DNA from: Bryobacterales bacterium
GTDB lineage: Bacteria; Acidobacteriota; Terriglobia; Bryobacterales; Bryobacteraceae
NCBI GenBank assembly: GCA_003139735.1
Contig: PLGA01000477.1
Coordinates: forward strand, 1,126 to 9,630
Reading direction: 5' to 3'
DNA length: 8,505 nt
A program made the position numbers and the translations under genes. Below, in pieces: positions 1-7,655 of the stretch. The notes below the pieces were generated by a model. It worked only from the letters and a program-made list of their open reading frames with translations, did no database searches and was not told the origin of the DNA. Within the stretch, counting starts at the first letter, position 1; every line of letters begins with the position of its first letter.

Positions 1-708
1 CCAGAACCAGTGCCAGTTGTAATGGAAGCGGTTGGCCGTGAATTCGCGCTTGGGCGCCGGCCCCGTCCAGAGATCGTAATCGACGCCCGCCGGGACCGGC
101 GAGACCGGCGTGCGGCCGATGGTATCGCGCCACTTGTAGCACAGTCCGCGCGCCAGGTACACATCGCCGATCGCTCCCTCGCGCATCTTTTGAACGGCGT
201 CTTCGATCGCCGCCGCTGAGCGGCTTTGCGATCCCTGTTGCACCATGCGACCGTATTTGCGCGCCGCCGCTACAATCTGTTTCGCCTCGAAGATATTGTG
301 CGAGCACGGCTTCTCGACGTACACGTCCTTGCCGGCTTGGCAAGCCCAGATGGTCATCAAGGTATGCCAGTGGTTGGGCGTGGCTATCGAGACTGCGTCA
401 ATCGACTTGTCGTCGAGCATCTTTCGGAAGTCGGTGTAACATTGCGGCTTCTTCCCCTTGGTTTGCTCGATCAGGGCAGCGCCCTCGTCCAGATTCCGCT
501 GGTCGACGTCGGCGACGGCGACAATCTCCACGTTGGGCAGCCGCCCGTAACCCGCGATATGGTCCCTGCCGCGGCCATGACCGGCGGTCGTCTGGGCTTT
601 GCCGACGCCGATCTGCCCCAGCCGTACCGTATCGCTTGGACTGCCGAACGAGCTCGCCGCCGCGCCCAGCGCAGCCGCCGAACCCATCAGAAAGTGTCTT
701 CGATCCAT
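1..708 (-). CDS. Gfo/Idh/MocA-family oxidoreductase with Tat leader, partial (C-terminus off left edge)
   Basis: Predicted NAD(P)-dependent oxidoreductase, probably acting on a sugar or sugar derivative outside the cytoplasm; the substrate is unknown. The minus strand is open from ATG at 708 to base 1, giving 236 residues. Residues 2-7 (DRRHFL) form a twin-arginine motif followed by an Ala-rich stretch, so Tat export is likely. A Rossmann start follows (VRLGQIGVG, residues 28-36), then a beta-strand pair ending in VADVD (65-69), SIATPNHWH, and the family hallmark EKP at 132-134 (VEKPCSHN). The final residues (RFHYNWHWFW) fit the bacterial secreted subgroup common in Acidobacteria and Planctomycetes. 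A GGAGG five bases upstream supports the start. It is divergent from the kinase gene. The glycine loop after GVG appears longer than usual (residues 37-45). Family assignment is secure; substrate is not. Confidence 0.93.
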   Translation of the reverse strand, partial: MDRRHFLMGSAAALGAAASSFGSPSDTVRLGQIGVGKAQTTAGHGRGRDHIAGYGRLPNVEIVAVADVDQRNLDEGAALIEQTKGKKPQCYTDFRKMLDDKSIDAVSIATPNHWHTLMTIWACQAGKDVYVEKPCSHNIFEAKQIVAAARKYGRMVQQGSQSRSAAAIEDAVQKMREGAIGDVYLARGLCYKWRDTIGRTPVSPVPAGVDYDLWTGPAPKREFTANRFHYNWHWFW

Positions 709-713
709 ACCCG

Positions 714-718
714 CCTCC
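714..718 (-). promoter_or_regulatory. Shine-Dalgarno of the Gfo/Idh/MocA gene
   Basis: CCTCC on the plus strand reads GGAGG on the minus strand, five bases before the ATG at 708. This perfect anti-16S match decides the start of the oxidoreductase. Confidence 0.8.
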
Positions 719-750
719 AGCCCGACAATATCACACTCCAGCCAGCCTCT

Positions 751-766
751 CCCGCATTCCTGCGGG
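751..766. repeat. Perfect 6-bp-arm dyad in divergent intergenic region
   Basis: CCCGCA-TTCC-TGCGGG is a perfect inverted repeat with a 4-base spacer. Its centre lies about 50 bases from the oxidoreductase ATG (708) and 55 bases from the kinase ATG (814). It could be an operator shared by both genes or an RNA hairpin in a 5' leader. No U-tract follows on either strand, so it is not an obvious terminator. Its function is inferred from position only. Confidence 0.5.
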
Positions 767-782
767 CGTTCTTCACTTGGCA

Positions 783-793
783 TGTTATATACT
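783..793 (+). promoter_or_regulatory. AT-rich island, possible -10 region(s) of the divergent genes
   Basis: TGTTATATACT is the only AT-rich block in the intergenic region. Read on the plus strand it resembles an extended -10 (TG-T-TATATA, 4 of 6 matches to TATAAT), which would place the transcript start about 15 bases before the kinase ATG. On the minus strand bases 784-789 read TATAAC (5 of 6), which would serve the oxidoreductase and leave the dyad at 751-766 in its leader. No convincing -35 sits at the right distance on either strand, so this is weak. Confidence 0.25.
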
Positions 794-813
794 ACTCTCC
801 ACTGGGTTTTTTC

Positions 814-3800
814 ATGATCGATGTTCCGGGCGAGGGGAGCGGCGGGCCTCTGGCCAGCGACGCTACCCGCACAATCACCAACCCAAACGACGCCCAGCGG
901 TTTACTCCCGCGCGGGCGGCGGCGATTCCAGCGGCCATTGGACGCTATCGTGTGGACTCGTTGCTGGGCCAAGGCGGGATGGGACAAGTCTATCTCGCCT
1001 TTGACACGCGGCTCAACCGGCAGGTGGCGGTAAAAGTCCTGCTGCTGTCTTCAGCCGGCGAGCAACGCGCCGTCGAGCGTTTCCTGCGCGAAGCGCGGAC
1101 GGCCGCGGCGCTGAACCACCCGGCCATTTGCGCGATTTACTCGATCGAGGAGTACGAGAGCGTTCCCTTTCTCGTGCTCGAATACATCCCCGGCAGAACC
1201 TTCCGCGAACTCCTGGACCACCCGCCTCCAAACTGGCCGCCAGCGCCGGCCGAGGCCGCCGGATATATGTTGCAGGCGGCGGAAGCGCTCCAGGCGGCGC
1301 ACCGTGCCGGCGTCGTGCACCGCGACATCAAGTGTTCCAACCTGATGCTTAAGGCGGACGGCCGCGTGAAGGTTCTCGACTTCGGCCTTGCCAAGTTCGG
1401 CGATGCCCATCTGCTCACGCAGGATGGAACCGTCGTGGGAACACCCGCATATCTTTCCCCCGAACAAGCTGCCGGCGGCGCCGTGGACGCACGCACCGAT
1501 CTTTGGTCGCTGGGGGTGGCGTTCTTCGAGATTCTGACCGGACACCTGCCCTTCCAGGCCGACAACCTGGGCGCCCTCATGTACGCCTTGCTGCATCGCG
1601 AACCGGAGTCCATCTGTCGGAGCCGGCCCGATACGCCTCCGGCCCTGGCCGGCATCTTCGAGAAACTGATCGAGCGCGACCTCGGCCGGCGTTACCAGTC
1701 GGCGGATGCGCTGATTGCCGACCTTCGGCTGCTGCTTTGGCCCGGCGCCGCTGCCGATGCCACCGCGACGCTTGAATTGCCGGCGCTCGAGCGGGCCATG
1801 GCGCCGCCCCTTGCGGCCGGCGACCGGACAACTGTGGGCCGCGACGAGCAGCGGGAACGTCTGTGGCGCGCCTATCAGCGCGTGAAGAAAGGCCGTGGCC
1901 TGATTCTCGCGGTCACTGGCGAGGCGGGCATCGGCAAGACGAGCCTGCTGGAGGAGTTCCTCGCGGAGTTGCCCCGCCGCGGCGAGCGTCCGTTTGTGGG
2001 ACGTGGCCGCTGTTCGGAGCGGCTGGCCGGCGAAGAAGCCTACCTGCCAATCCTCGAAGCGCTCGACAGCCTCCTGCATCCTCACTCGGCTCCTTCGCTT
2101 TCGGGCGTGATGAAGACCGCGGCGCCCACCTGGTACGGACTGGTTGCTGGGGACTCGCCGGAGCCTGAGGCAGGTCCCGCGGCTTCGCAGGAGCGTATGA
2201 AACGCGAGTTCGCCGCGCTCGGCCAGGAGCTTTCGCGAATCGAGCCGCTGGTGATTTTCATCGACGACCTGCATTGGGCCGACGTCTCGACCATCGACAT
2301 CCTCAACTACCTTGCCGGGCGGTTCGCGGACATGCGCGTACTGGCGCTCGTGAGTTACCGGCCGTCGGATATGGCGCTGGCGCGGCATCCGTTTCTCGCC
2401 ATCCGCGGCGATTTGCAATCGCACGGTCTGTTTGAGGAGATCGGACTGCGGTTCCTCCAGACGGAAGATGTGGAACGCTACCTCGCGCTGCAGTTCCCCG
2501 GCCATGGTTTCCCGAACGGCTTCGCGCCGGTGATTCACGCCAAGACGGAGGGCAGTCCCCTTTTCATGGCCGACCTGGTGCGGTACCTCCGCGACACCGG
2601 CGGCATTGTTGAAGAGAACGGCGCATGGGTGCTCGCCCGCTCGCTGACGGAGGCGCCGCTCGATTTGCCGGAATCGGTCCGCGGGATGATCGAGCGGAAG
2701 ATCGAACTGGTCGACGAGCGCGGCCGGAAGTTGCTCGTCGCGGCCAGCGTGCAGGGTCACGAGTTCGATTCGGCCGTGGTCGCCGAGGCGGTCGGGATGG
2801 AAGCGTCCGACGTCGAAGATTGTCTCGAAACGCTCGAGCGGGTCCACGTGTTCGTCAAGCGCGGCGAGGAGCGCGAATTCGCCGATGGCTCCCTCACGCT
2901 GAACTACCAGTTTGTGCACGTGCTGTATCAAAACCTGTTGTACGCCTCGTTGCAGCCGACGCGGCGCGCTGCGCTCAGCGGACGCGTGGCGCGCGCCCTG
3001 GTTGCGCGCCACGGCGGCCAGGTCGCGGGTGTGGCGGCCCGCGTGGCCGCGCTGTTTGAGGCCGCTCGGGATTTTCCGGCCAGCGCGCGCTATTTCTGCG
3101 TCGCCGCGGGCCGTTCGGCCGGACTCTTCGCCTTCGGGGAGGCATTGTCGCTCGCCGAACACGGGCTGAAGGCCTTGCAGGCGCTTCCGGACAATCCGGA
3201 GCGAAAGCGGCAGGAGCTTGAGCTTCAGATGATGAAGGGGGTCGCGCTGCGCTTTACCACCGGATGGGCGACGCCCGAGATCGAGCACGTCTTCACCAGG
3301 GCCCGGCAGTTGTGCCAGGACCTCAACGATCCGCCGCAGCTCATTCCGGTGCTCTGGGCGACCACGCTGTTCCTTCTGATCCGCGGCAACCTGCGCGAGT
3401 GCCGCGTCCGCGCCGACGAGATGATGGGACAAGCGGAACGCTCCGGCAACCAGGCGTACATTATGGCGGCCCATCACGTCGCGGGCGTGGTTCGCGAGTT
3501 CCTTGGCGACATGGTGGAGTCGAGCCGTCTGCTGGAGCGCTGCCGGGAGCTGCACCTGCCTTCCGAGCACCTGGCCTACACGGCGATGTATGGGCAGGAC
3601 CCGGGCATGACCGCGCGCGCCATGTCGAGCCGTCCGCTCTGGGCGCTTGGCTATCCGGATCGCGCCGCCGCCCGCGCCAGCGAGACGCTGACCATCGCCA
3701 GGTCCCAACGGCAGCCGGTCACGCTTGCGTTCGCGCTGGTGGTGAGCCAGGGCATTCACCTCTATCGTGGCGAAGCGGCCGATGCGCTGGCCGTTGGCGA

Positions 3801-4362
3801 CGAAATCGCCGCGCTCTGCCGTGAGTACCAACTGCCGCAGGAGGCCTTGTGGAGCCAGGCGTTCCAGGGGTATGCGCTGCATCTTCTCGGCCGCACCGGC
3901 GAAGGCATCGACGTGCTGAAAAGCAGTCTGGCCGCGCAGCAGGCCATCTCCGCCGGCCTCGTACGCCCAGCCTTCCTGGCGCTCCTGGCCGATGCGCTCG
4001 GCCAGGCGGGCCGCGCCGGCGAGGGATTGCAGGCGGTTGACGAAGGCTTCGCGCACGCCGAGCGGACCTTCGAGGGCGGCTACCTCGCCGAGTTGCACAG
4101 GGTTCGCGGCGAACTGCTGCTGCTGACAGGCCAAGCGGAGATGGCCGAAGCCAGCCTGCGCGAGGCGCTGGGCTACGCGGTCCGGCAGCAGGCCAAATCG
4201 TTCGAGCTCCGCGCCGCCACGTCGCTCGCGGGATTGCTCCGTTCGACGGGTCGGCGGGACGACGCGCGCGGCGTCCTGGCACCCATCTACGATTGGTTCA
4301 CGGAAGGCCACAACACCGCCGATCTGGCCCGCGCCCGAACGCTCCTGTCTGAGATTGGATGA
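814..4362 (+). CDS. Ser/Thr protein kinase - STAND/AAA ATPase - TPR fusion (PknK-like)
   Basis: Soluble signalling protein of 1182 residues. The Hanks-type kinase domain spans about 44-305: glycine loop GQGGMG (52-57), VAVK lysine K74, catalytic HRDIKCSN with D171, DFG at 189-191, SPE at 215-217 and DLWSLG from D229. All catalytic residues are present, so it should be active. A P-loop ATPase domain follows, with Walker A GEAGIGKTS (369-377) and Walker B VIFIDDLHWAD (D484, D485), as in MalT/LAL-type STAND ATPases. From about 750 to the end are TPR-like helical repeats ending with LAPIYDWFTEG (1155-1165), a C-terminal signature familiar from cyclase- or kinase-linked predicted ATPases. There is no transmembrane segment or C-terminal HTH, so it is cytosolic and probably acts by phosphorylation. 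The frame is open upstream to 226, but that part overlaps the divergent gene; ATG 814 begins shortly before the kinase fold. No good Shine-Dalgarno is seen. It lies 7 bases upstream of the fusion gene, suggesting an operon. Targets are unknown. Confidence 0.92.
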   Translation: MIDVPGEGSGGPLASDATRTITNPNDAQRFTPARAAAIPAAIGRYRVDSLLGQGGMGQVYLAFDTRLNRQVAVKVLLLSSAGEQRAVERFLREARTAAALNHPAICAIYSIEEYESVPFLVLEYIPGRTFRELLDHPPPNWPPAPAEAAGYMLQAAEALQAAHRAGVVHRDIKCSNLMLKADGRVKVLDFGLAKFGDAHLLTQDGTVVGTPAYLSPEQAAGGAVDARTDLWSLGVAFFEILTGHLPFQADNLGALMYALLHREPESICRSRPDTPPALAGIFEKLIERDLGRRYQSADALIADLRLLLWPGAAADATATLELPALERAMAPPLAAGDRTTVGRDEQRERLWRAYQRVKKGRGLILAVTGEAGIGKTSLLEEFLAELPRRGERPFVGRGRCSERLAGEEAYLPILEALDSLLHPHSAPSLSGVMKTAAPTWYGLVAGDSPEPEAGPAASQERMKREFAALGQELSRIEPLVIFIDDLHWADVSTIDILNYLAGRFADMRVLALVSYRPSDMALARHPFLAIRGDLQSHGLFEEIGLRFLQTEDVERYLALQFPGHGFPNGFAPVIHAKTEGSPLFMADLVRYLRDTGGIVEENGAWVLARSLTEAPLDLPESVRGMIERKIELVDERGRKLLVAASVQGHEFDSAVVAEAVGMEASDVEDCLETLERVHVFVKRGEEREFADGSLTLNYQFVHVLYQNLLYASLQPTRRAALSGRVARALVARHGGQVAGVAARVAALFEAARDFPASARYFCVAAGRSAGLFAFGEALSLAEHGLKALQALPDNPERKRQELELQMMKGVALRFTTGWATPEIEHVFTRARQLCQDLNDPPQLIPVLWATTLFLLIRGNLRECRVRADEMMGQAERSGNQAYIMAAHHVAGVVREFLGDMVESSRLLERCRELHLPSEHLAYTAMYGQDPGMTARAMSSRPLWALGYPDRAAARASETLTIARSQRQPVTLAFALVVSQGIHLYRGEAADALAVGDEIAALCREYQLPQEALWSQAFQGYALHLLGRTGEGIDVLKSSLAAQQAISAGLVRPAFLALLADALGQAGRAGEGLQAVDEGFAHAERTFEGGYLAELHRVRGELLLLTGQAEMAEASLREALGYAVRQQAKSFELRAATSLAGLLRSTGRRDDARGVLAPIYDWFTEGHNTADLARARTLLSEIG

Positions 4363-4369
4363 AACTCCC

Positions 4370-7300
4370 ATGACGAACTTCGAGCGGAAACTCCCCAACG
4401 AAGACGCCGACGCCGCGGAAATCGTGCGATGCATTTTGAAGGTGCAAGCCGCCGATGCCGCCGCCCAGAACCGGCCGCTGGGCAGAGGCACCCACACCAA
4501 AGGCATCTGCGCGCGCGCCACGTTCGAGGTCTTCGACCTGGCGCGCACGGTCGGCGATCCCGCGCTCGCCGCGCGTCTCGCCAAAGGCATCTACGCCAGG
4601 CCCGGCGTCTACCCCGCGACCGTGCGCTTTGCGAACGCCGCGTCCACCATCTACCCGGATTCCAAGCCCGACTTGCGCGCATTGTCGTTCTCGGTGGAGA
4701 TCCCGCCCGGCGTAGCCGCCGGCGCGTCCCGCCAGGATTACTCCCTGCAGAACGCCAGTACGTTTCCCATCAACGACGCGCACACGTTCACGGTGCTCAT
4801 GAAGGTGCTGAGCGCGGGCAGCGGCGCGAAGAAGCTCAAGGCTCTCTGGTCGCTGCCGTTTGCCGATCTCGGCCGCTTTGCCAGAGCCGCCGTTCTCGGC
4901 CGGTCGCAGGAACACGGCGGGACCGGCGCGTATCAGCAGTTGCGCTACTGGAGTACCGTGCCGTTCCGCAACGGCCCGTTTGAGGCTGTGAAGTATTCGG
5001 CCATCCCGAGCGCCGCCAACCCCGCCCACGATCTGCAGCCCGGAGAGAACGCTCTGCGGGACGAGATCGTCCGCCACCTGGACGAAGACGAGCGCATGAG
5101 TTCGTTCGACATCGCGCTGCAGCTTCTCGACGCCGGACGCATGAGGCGGTGGGGCCTGCGCCGCGATGCCAGCTTCTGGGTCGAAAACGCAAGCGTCGAG
5201 TGGAAGGAAAAGCAGGCGCCTTTCCACGTCGTGGGACGGCTCACGCTCGTGGCCAAGTCGGAGCTGCCGGCCGAGGAGTGTGAGCGGCAGCACATCGATG
5301 TCACCGAACATTCGACGCCCGACAGCCAGCCGCTCGGCAGCATCAACCGCGTCCGGCGCGCCTCGGAGGTGGCCAGCCGCAAGGCGCGCCTCGGCGAGGC
5401 GACCGCCGATTCGATTGTGGAGGAACTGCCGGCGGTGGCGCCCCCTCCCCGTTCCCGGGTCCGCGATCTCCTGAAGGCCGACGCCGTGTTGCTGGCGGCG
5501 CTCGTCGCGTTCTATGCCGTCACGGGACTGGTCTACACCCGGCTGGCCGCCCGGAACGTACCGCAATTCGAGAGAGTCGATCAGGTGCGCTACCTGAACC
5601 AGGGCTGGGGCGCGGAGCGCGAATCGCCGGACCGGGAGACTTACTACTACACCCCGCAGGGCACGGGGATGCACGGGGTGCGCTACAGTTGGTTCGTCCA
5701 TCTCGAGCGGCCCTTCCGCCGCAGCCGCATGGCCGATCCCGACCACATGCGGTCGCTCAACTTCGTCGTCGATCCAGTCGCGACTCACGCCAACCCCGAT
5801 CAGCTTCCCATCGGTTTCGCGCGGCGGTACGACGACCAGATCCACGACGACGTCGTGGATATCACTTGCGCGGCCTGCCACAACGGCCAATTGAACGTCA
5901 AGCGCGGCGGCGTGACCACGGCGATTCGCATCGACGGCGGGCCCGCGTTGACGGCATTCACCGACGCGACGGCCGGCAGCTTCCAGGTGGAGCTTATCCT
6001 CTCCATGGCCGAAACGTATCTCAACCCGCTCAAGTTCAATCGCTTCGCGGGTCGGGTCCTCGGACCGGACGCCGATGGCTTCAGGGGTAAGTGGGCGCTG
6101 TGGCGCAACCTCGGCGCGGTTCTGCGCGAGCTCGTATCCGTCTCCCGGGGTTCCTCGGCATCGCGGCTTTATCCGGTGCAGGAAGGATACGGCCGCACGG
6201 ACGCGCTCGGGCGGATCGGCAACGTCGTCTTCGGCGATCACTTGACGCCGGACAATTATCGAACCGGTGACGCGCCGGTGAGTTTTCCCTACCTGTGGAA
6301 CATCTGGAAATTTGACTGGGTACAGTACGGCGCGTCGGTCAGCCAGCCGATGGCGCGCAACGTCGGCGAGGCGATGGGCGTAGGCGCGGAGTTTCGCCTT
6401 GTAGACGACTATGGACGCCCGGTTCCGGAGGGCGAGCGGTACCGCACCTCGATCTCTCTCGACAACCTGGTCCGCCTCGAATCGACCCTTCAAAAGCTGA
6501 CGCCGCCGCGCTGGCCGGAGGATATTCTCGGCAAGATCGACCAGGCGTCGGCCGATCGCGGCAAGGCGCTGTACCAGGAACACTGCGCCGCCTGTCACAG
6601 CCCGCACGTCTCCTCCGAGGCGCTGAAAGAGGCTACGTCGCCGGGCCGCCGAGCGAACGATCCGATGTGGGTGATCAGGACAGTGGACGTCAAGAAACTG
6701 GGCACCGATCCGGCGGCGGCGGACAACTTTGTCCGAAACCGCGTCGACCTGACGCGCGCCGGCCTCACCTTCGATGAAGTGAAGGGCCTGCTGAAGGCGG
6801 AGTACGACGCCATGAAAACCCGCCAGGACAAGCTCCTGGACGAGTTGCCGAAGGAGATCGCGCGGCGCAAGGCGGCCGGCGCCGACCCTGTAACGCTGGA
6901 CGAATTCGGCGCGGAGCTGAGATGGGCGCAGGAGTACCGCCTGACGGATGAAAGCATCGCCCGGCAGCTCGACGCGATCGACTTCCGGGCGGTGAATGTG
7001 GGCGCTGCTCTCAACATGTTCGGCATGATCATTCGCGACCGGTACTACACGGACCGCCATTTCTCCCAGGCGACCCGCGCCTGCTACGCGGGATTCGATA
7101 CGCTCGATCTCCCCCAGGTTGTCAACGCCTACAAGCCGCGTGCGCTCGAAGGCGTGTGGGCCACGCCGCCGTTCCTGCACAACGGATCGGCGCCGAACCT
7201 CTACGAGTTGCTCTCGCCTGTCGAAGAGCGATCCAAACGGTTCTTCGTGGGGCGGCGCGAGTTCGACCCGGTGAAGGTCGGCTACGTCACCAGCCCGGCG

Positions 7301-7513
7301 CCGGGATCCTCGGGCGGATTCTGGCTGGACACCAGCAAACCTGGCAATCGCAACACCGGCCACGAGTTCCGTAACGGCTACCGGCCCGGCGTCATCGGCC
7401 CGGGGTTGACGCCGGCCCAGCGCATGGATCTGATCGAGTATCTGAAGATTCACCATGACGAACAGGGTCCGCAGGATCGAACGCCGGCGGACTGCTTCGC
7501 GTTGCCAAACTGA
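4370..7513 (+). CDS. Catalase-like heme domain fused through a TM helix to a RoxA-like di-heme cytochrome c domain
   Basis: A 1047-residue protein in one unbroken frame. Residues about 10-335 resemble catalase-related (y4iL-like) heme proteins: THTKG with candidate distal H42, YARPGVYPATVRFANA, SKPDLRAL, then DYSLQNASTFPIND with candidate distal N128, and YWS..PFR..AVKYS with Y193 in the place of the proximal heme Tyr by eye alignment. A Pro/Arg linker (to R365) precedes one hydrophobic helix, about 371-390. The rest resembles RoxA-type rubber-oxygenase/di-heme peroxidase-like cytochromes: YYTPQGTG (426-433), LPIGF (479-483), CAACH at 500-504, CAACH at 739-743, and WATPPFLHNGSAPNLYELL from W930, with H937 a candidate axial ligand. 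Positive residues before the helix (RSRVRDLLK) predict N-terminus inside and the heme c domain in the periplasm, where c-type heme is attached. ATG 4370 is preferred; an in-frame TTG at 4355 would overlap the kinase gene by 8 bases. Domain calls are firm; reaction and substrate are unknown. Confidence 0.88.
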   Translation: MTNFERKLPNEDADAAEIVRCILKVQAADAAAQNRPLGRGTHTKGICARATFEVFDLARTVGDPALAARLAKGIYARPGVYPATVRFANAASTIYPDSKPDLRALSFSVEIPPGVAAGASRQDYSLQNASTFPINDAHTFTVLMKVLSAGSGAKKLKALWSLPFADLGRFARAAVLGRSQEHGGTGAYQQLRYWSTVPFRNGPFEAVKYSAIPSAANPAHDLQPGENALRDEIVRHLDEDERMSSFDIALQLLDAGRMRRWGLRRDASFWVENASVEWKEKQAPFHVVGRLTLVAKSELPAEECERQHIDVTEHSTPDSQPLGSINRVRRASEVASRKARLGEATADSIVEELPAVAPPPRSRVRDLLKADAVLLAALVAFYAVTGLVYTRLAARNVPQFERVDQVRYLNQGWGAERESPDRETYYYTPQGTGMHGVRYSWFVHLERPFRRSRMADPDHMRSLNFVVDPVATHANPDQLPIGFARRYDDQIHDDVVDITCAACHNGQLNVKRGGVTTAIRIDGGPALTAFTDATAGSFQVELILSMAETYLNPLKFNRFAGRVLGPDADGFRGKWALWRNLGAVLRELVSVSRGSSASRLYPVQEGYGRTDALGRIGNVVFGDHLTPDNYRTGDAPVSFPYLWNIWKFDWVQYGASVSQPMARNVGEAMGVGAEFRLVDDYGRPVPEGERYRTSISLDNLVRLESTLQKLTPPRWPEDILGKIDQASADRGKALYQEHCAACHSPHVSSEALKEATSPGRRANDPMWVIRTVDVKKLGTDPAAADNFVRNRVDLTRAGLTFDEVKGLLKAEYDAMKTRQDKLLDELPKEIARRKAAGADPVTLDEFGAELRWAQEYRLTDESIARQLDAIDFRAVNVGAALNMFGMIIRDRYYTDRHFSQATRACYAGFDTLDLPQVVNAYKPRALEGVWATPPFLHNGSAPNLYELLSPVEERSKRFFVGRREFDPVKVGYVTSPAPGSSGGFWLDTSKPGNRNTGHEFRNGYRPGVIGPGLTPAQRMDLIEYLKIHHDEQGPQDRTPADCFALPN

Positions 7514-7514
7514 G

Positions 7515-7566
7515 GCCCCCATGGCTGGCCGATGTCCACCACAAGCGGTGGTTCTCAGCCAGGGGC
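7515..7566. repeat. Nested imperfect inverted repeat between fusion gene and Gly/Tyr-rich gene
   Basis: The outer arms are GCCCC (7515-7519) with GGGGC (7562-7566) and GGCTG (7523-7527) with CAGCC (7556-7560), separated by small bulges. An inner dyad CCACC-ACAAGC-GGTGG lies between them (about 7536-7551). No U-run follows, so it is not a standard intrinsic terminator. The inner dyad is centred about 95 bases upstream of the start expected from the sigma-54-like promoter, a usual distance for an enhancer-binding activator. It could equally be mRNA structure at the end of the upstream transcript. Confidence 0.4.
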
Positions 7567-7612
7567 TTCGCGCTCGCTAAGGATTAAGCTATTTGCTTTC
7601 AAATACTTCGGA

Positions 7613-7629
7613 TTGGCGCTTGGTTTGCT
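7613..7629 (+). promoter_or_regulatory. Candidate sigma-54 (RpoN) -24/-12 promoter
   Basis: TTGGCGCTTGGTTTGCT matches the RpoN consensus YTGGCACG-N4-TTGCW. The invariant GG (7615-7616) and GC (7627-7628) are separated by exactly 10 bases, and the -12 element TTGCT is a full match. The predicted start near 7640 leaves a leader of about 20 bases holding the Shine-Dalgarno at 7651-7655. No good sigma-70 pair is seen in the same interval. If real, the gene needs an ATP-dependent enhancer-binding activator. Confidence 0.55.
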
Positions 7630-7650
7630 CATTACAGAACCGGAAGTGTT

Positions 7651-7655
7651 GGAGG
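7651..7655 (+). promoter_or_regulatory. Shine-Dalgarno deciding the start of the Gly/Tyr-rich protein
   Basis: GGAGG lies five bases before ATG 7661. It selects this start over the in-frame ATG at 7532, which has no ribosome binding site and would place 43 non-signal residues before the secretion signal. Confidence 0.8.

Noticed and set aside
777..793. Sigma-54-like match TTGGCATGTTATATACT upstream of the kinase
   Set aside because: The -24 half is good, but the -12 element reads ATACT, lacking the essential GC (AC instead), so it is not called.
226..813. Extension of the kinase frame upstream by 196 codons
   Set aside because: It is antisense to the real Gfo/Idh/MocA gene, shows no domain, and crosses the divergent intergenic region. 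The kinase fold begins soon after ATG 814.
1051..4590. Minus-strand open frame of about 1180 codons antisense to the kinase gene
   Set aside because: It mirrors the kinase reading frame in GC-rich DNA. The translation is Arg/Gly/Gln-rich with no domain, while the plus strand has an intact kinase/ATPase/TPR.
4298..7522. Minus-strand open frame of about 1070 codons antisense to the heme fusion
   Set aside because: Shadow of the plus-strand gene: no recognisable motif, Arg/Val/His-rich composition, and the plus strand carries clear CXXCH and catalase motifs.
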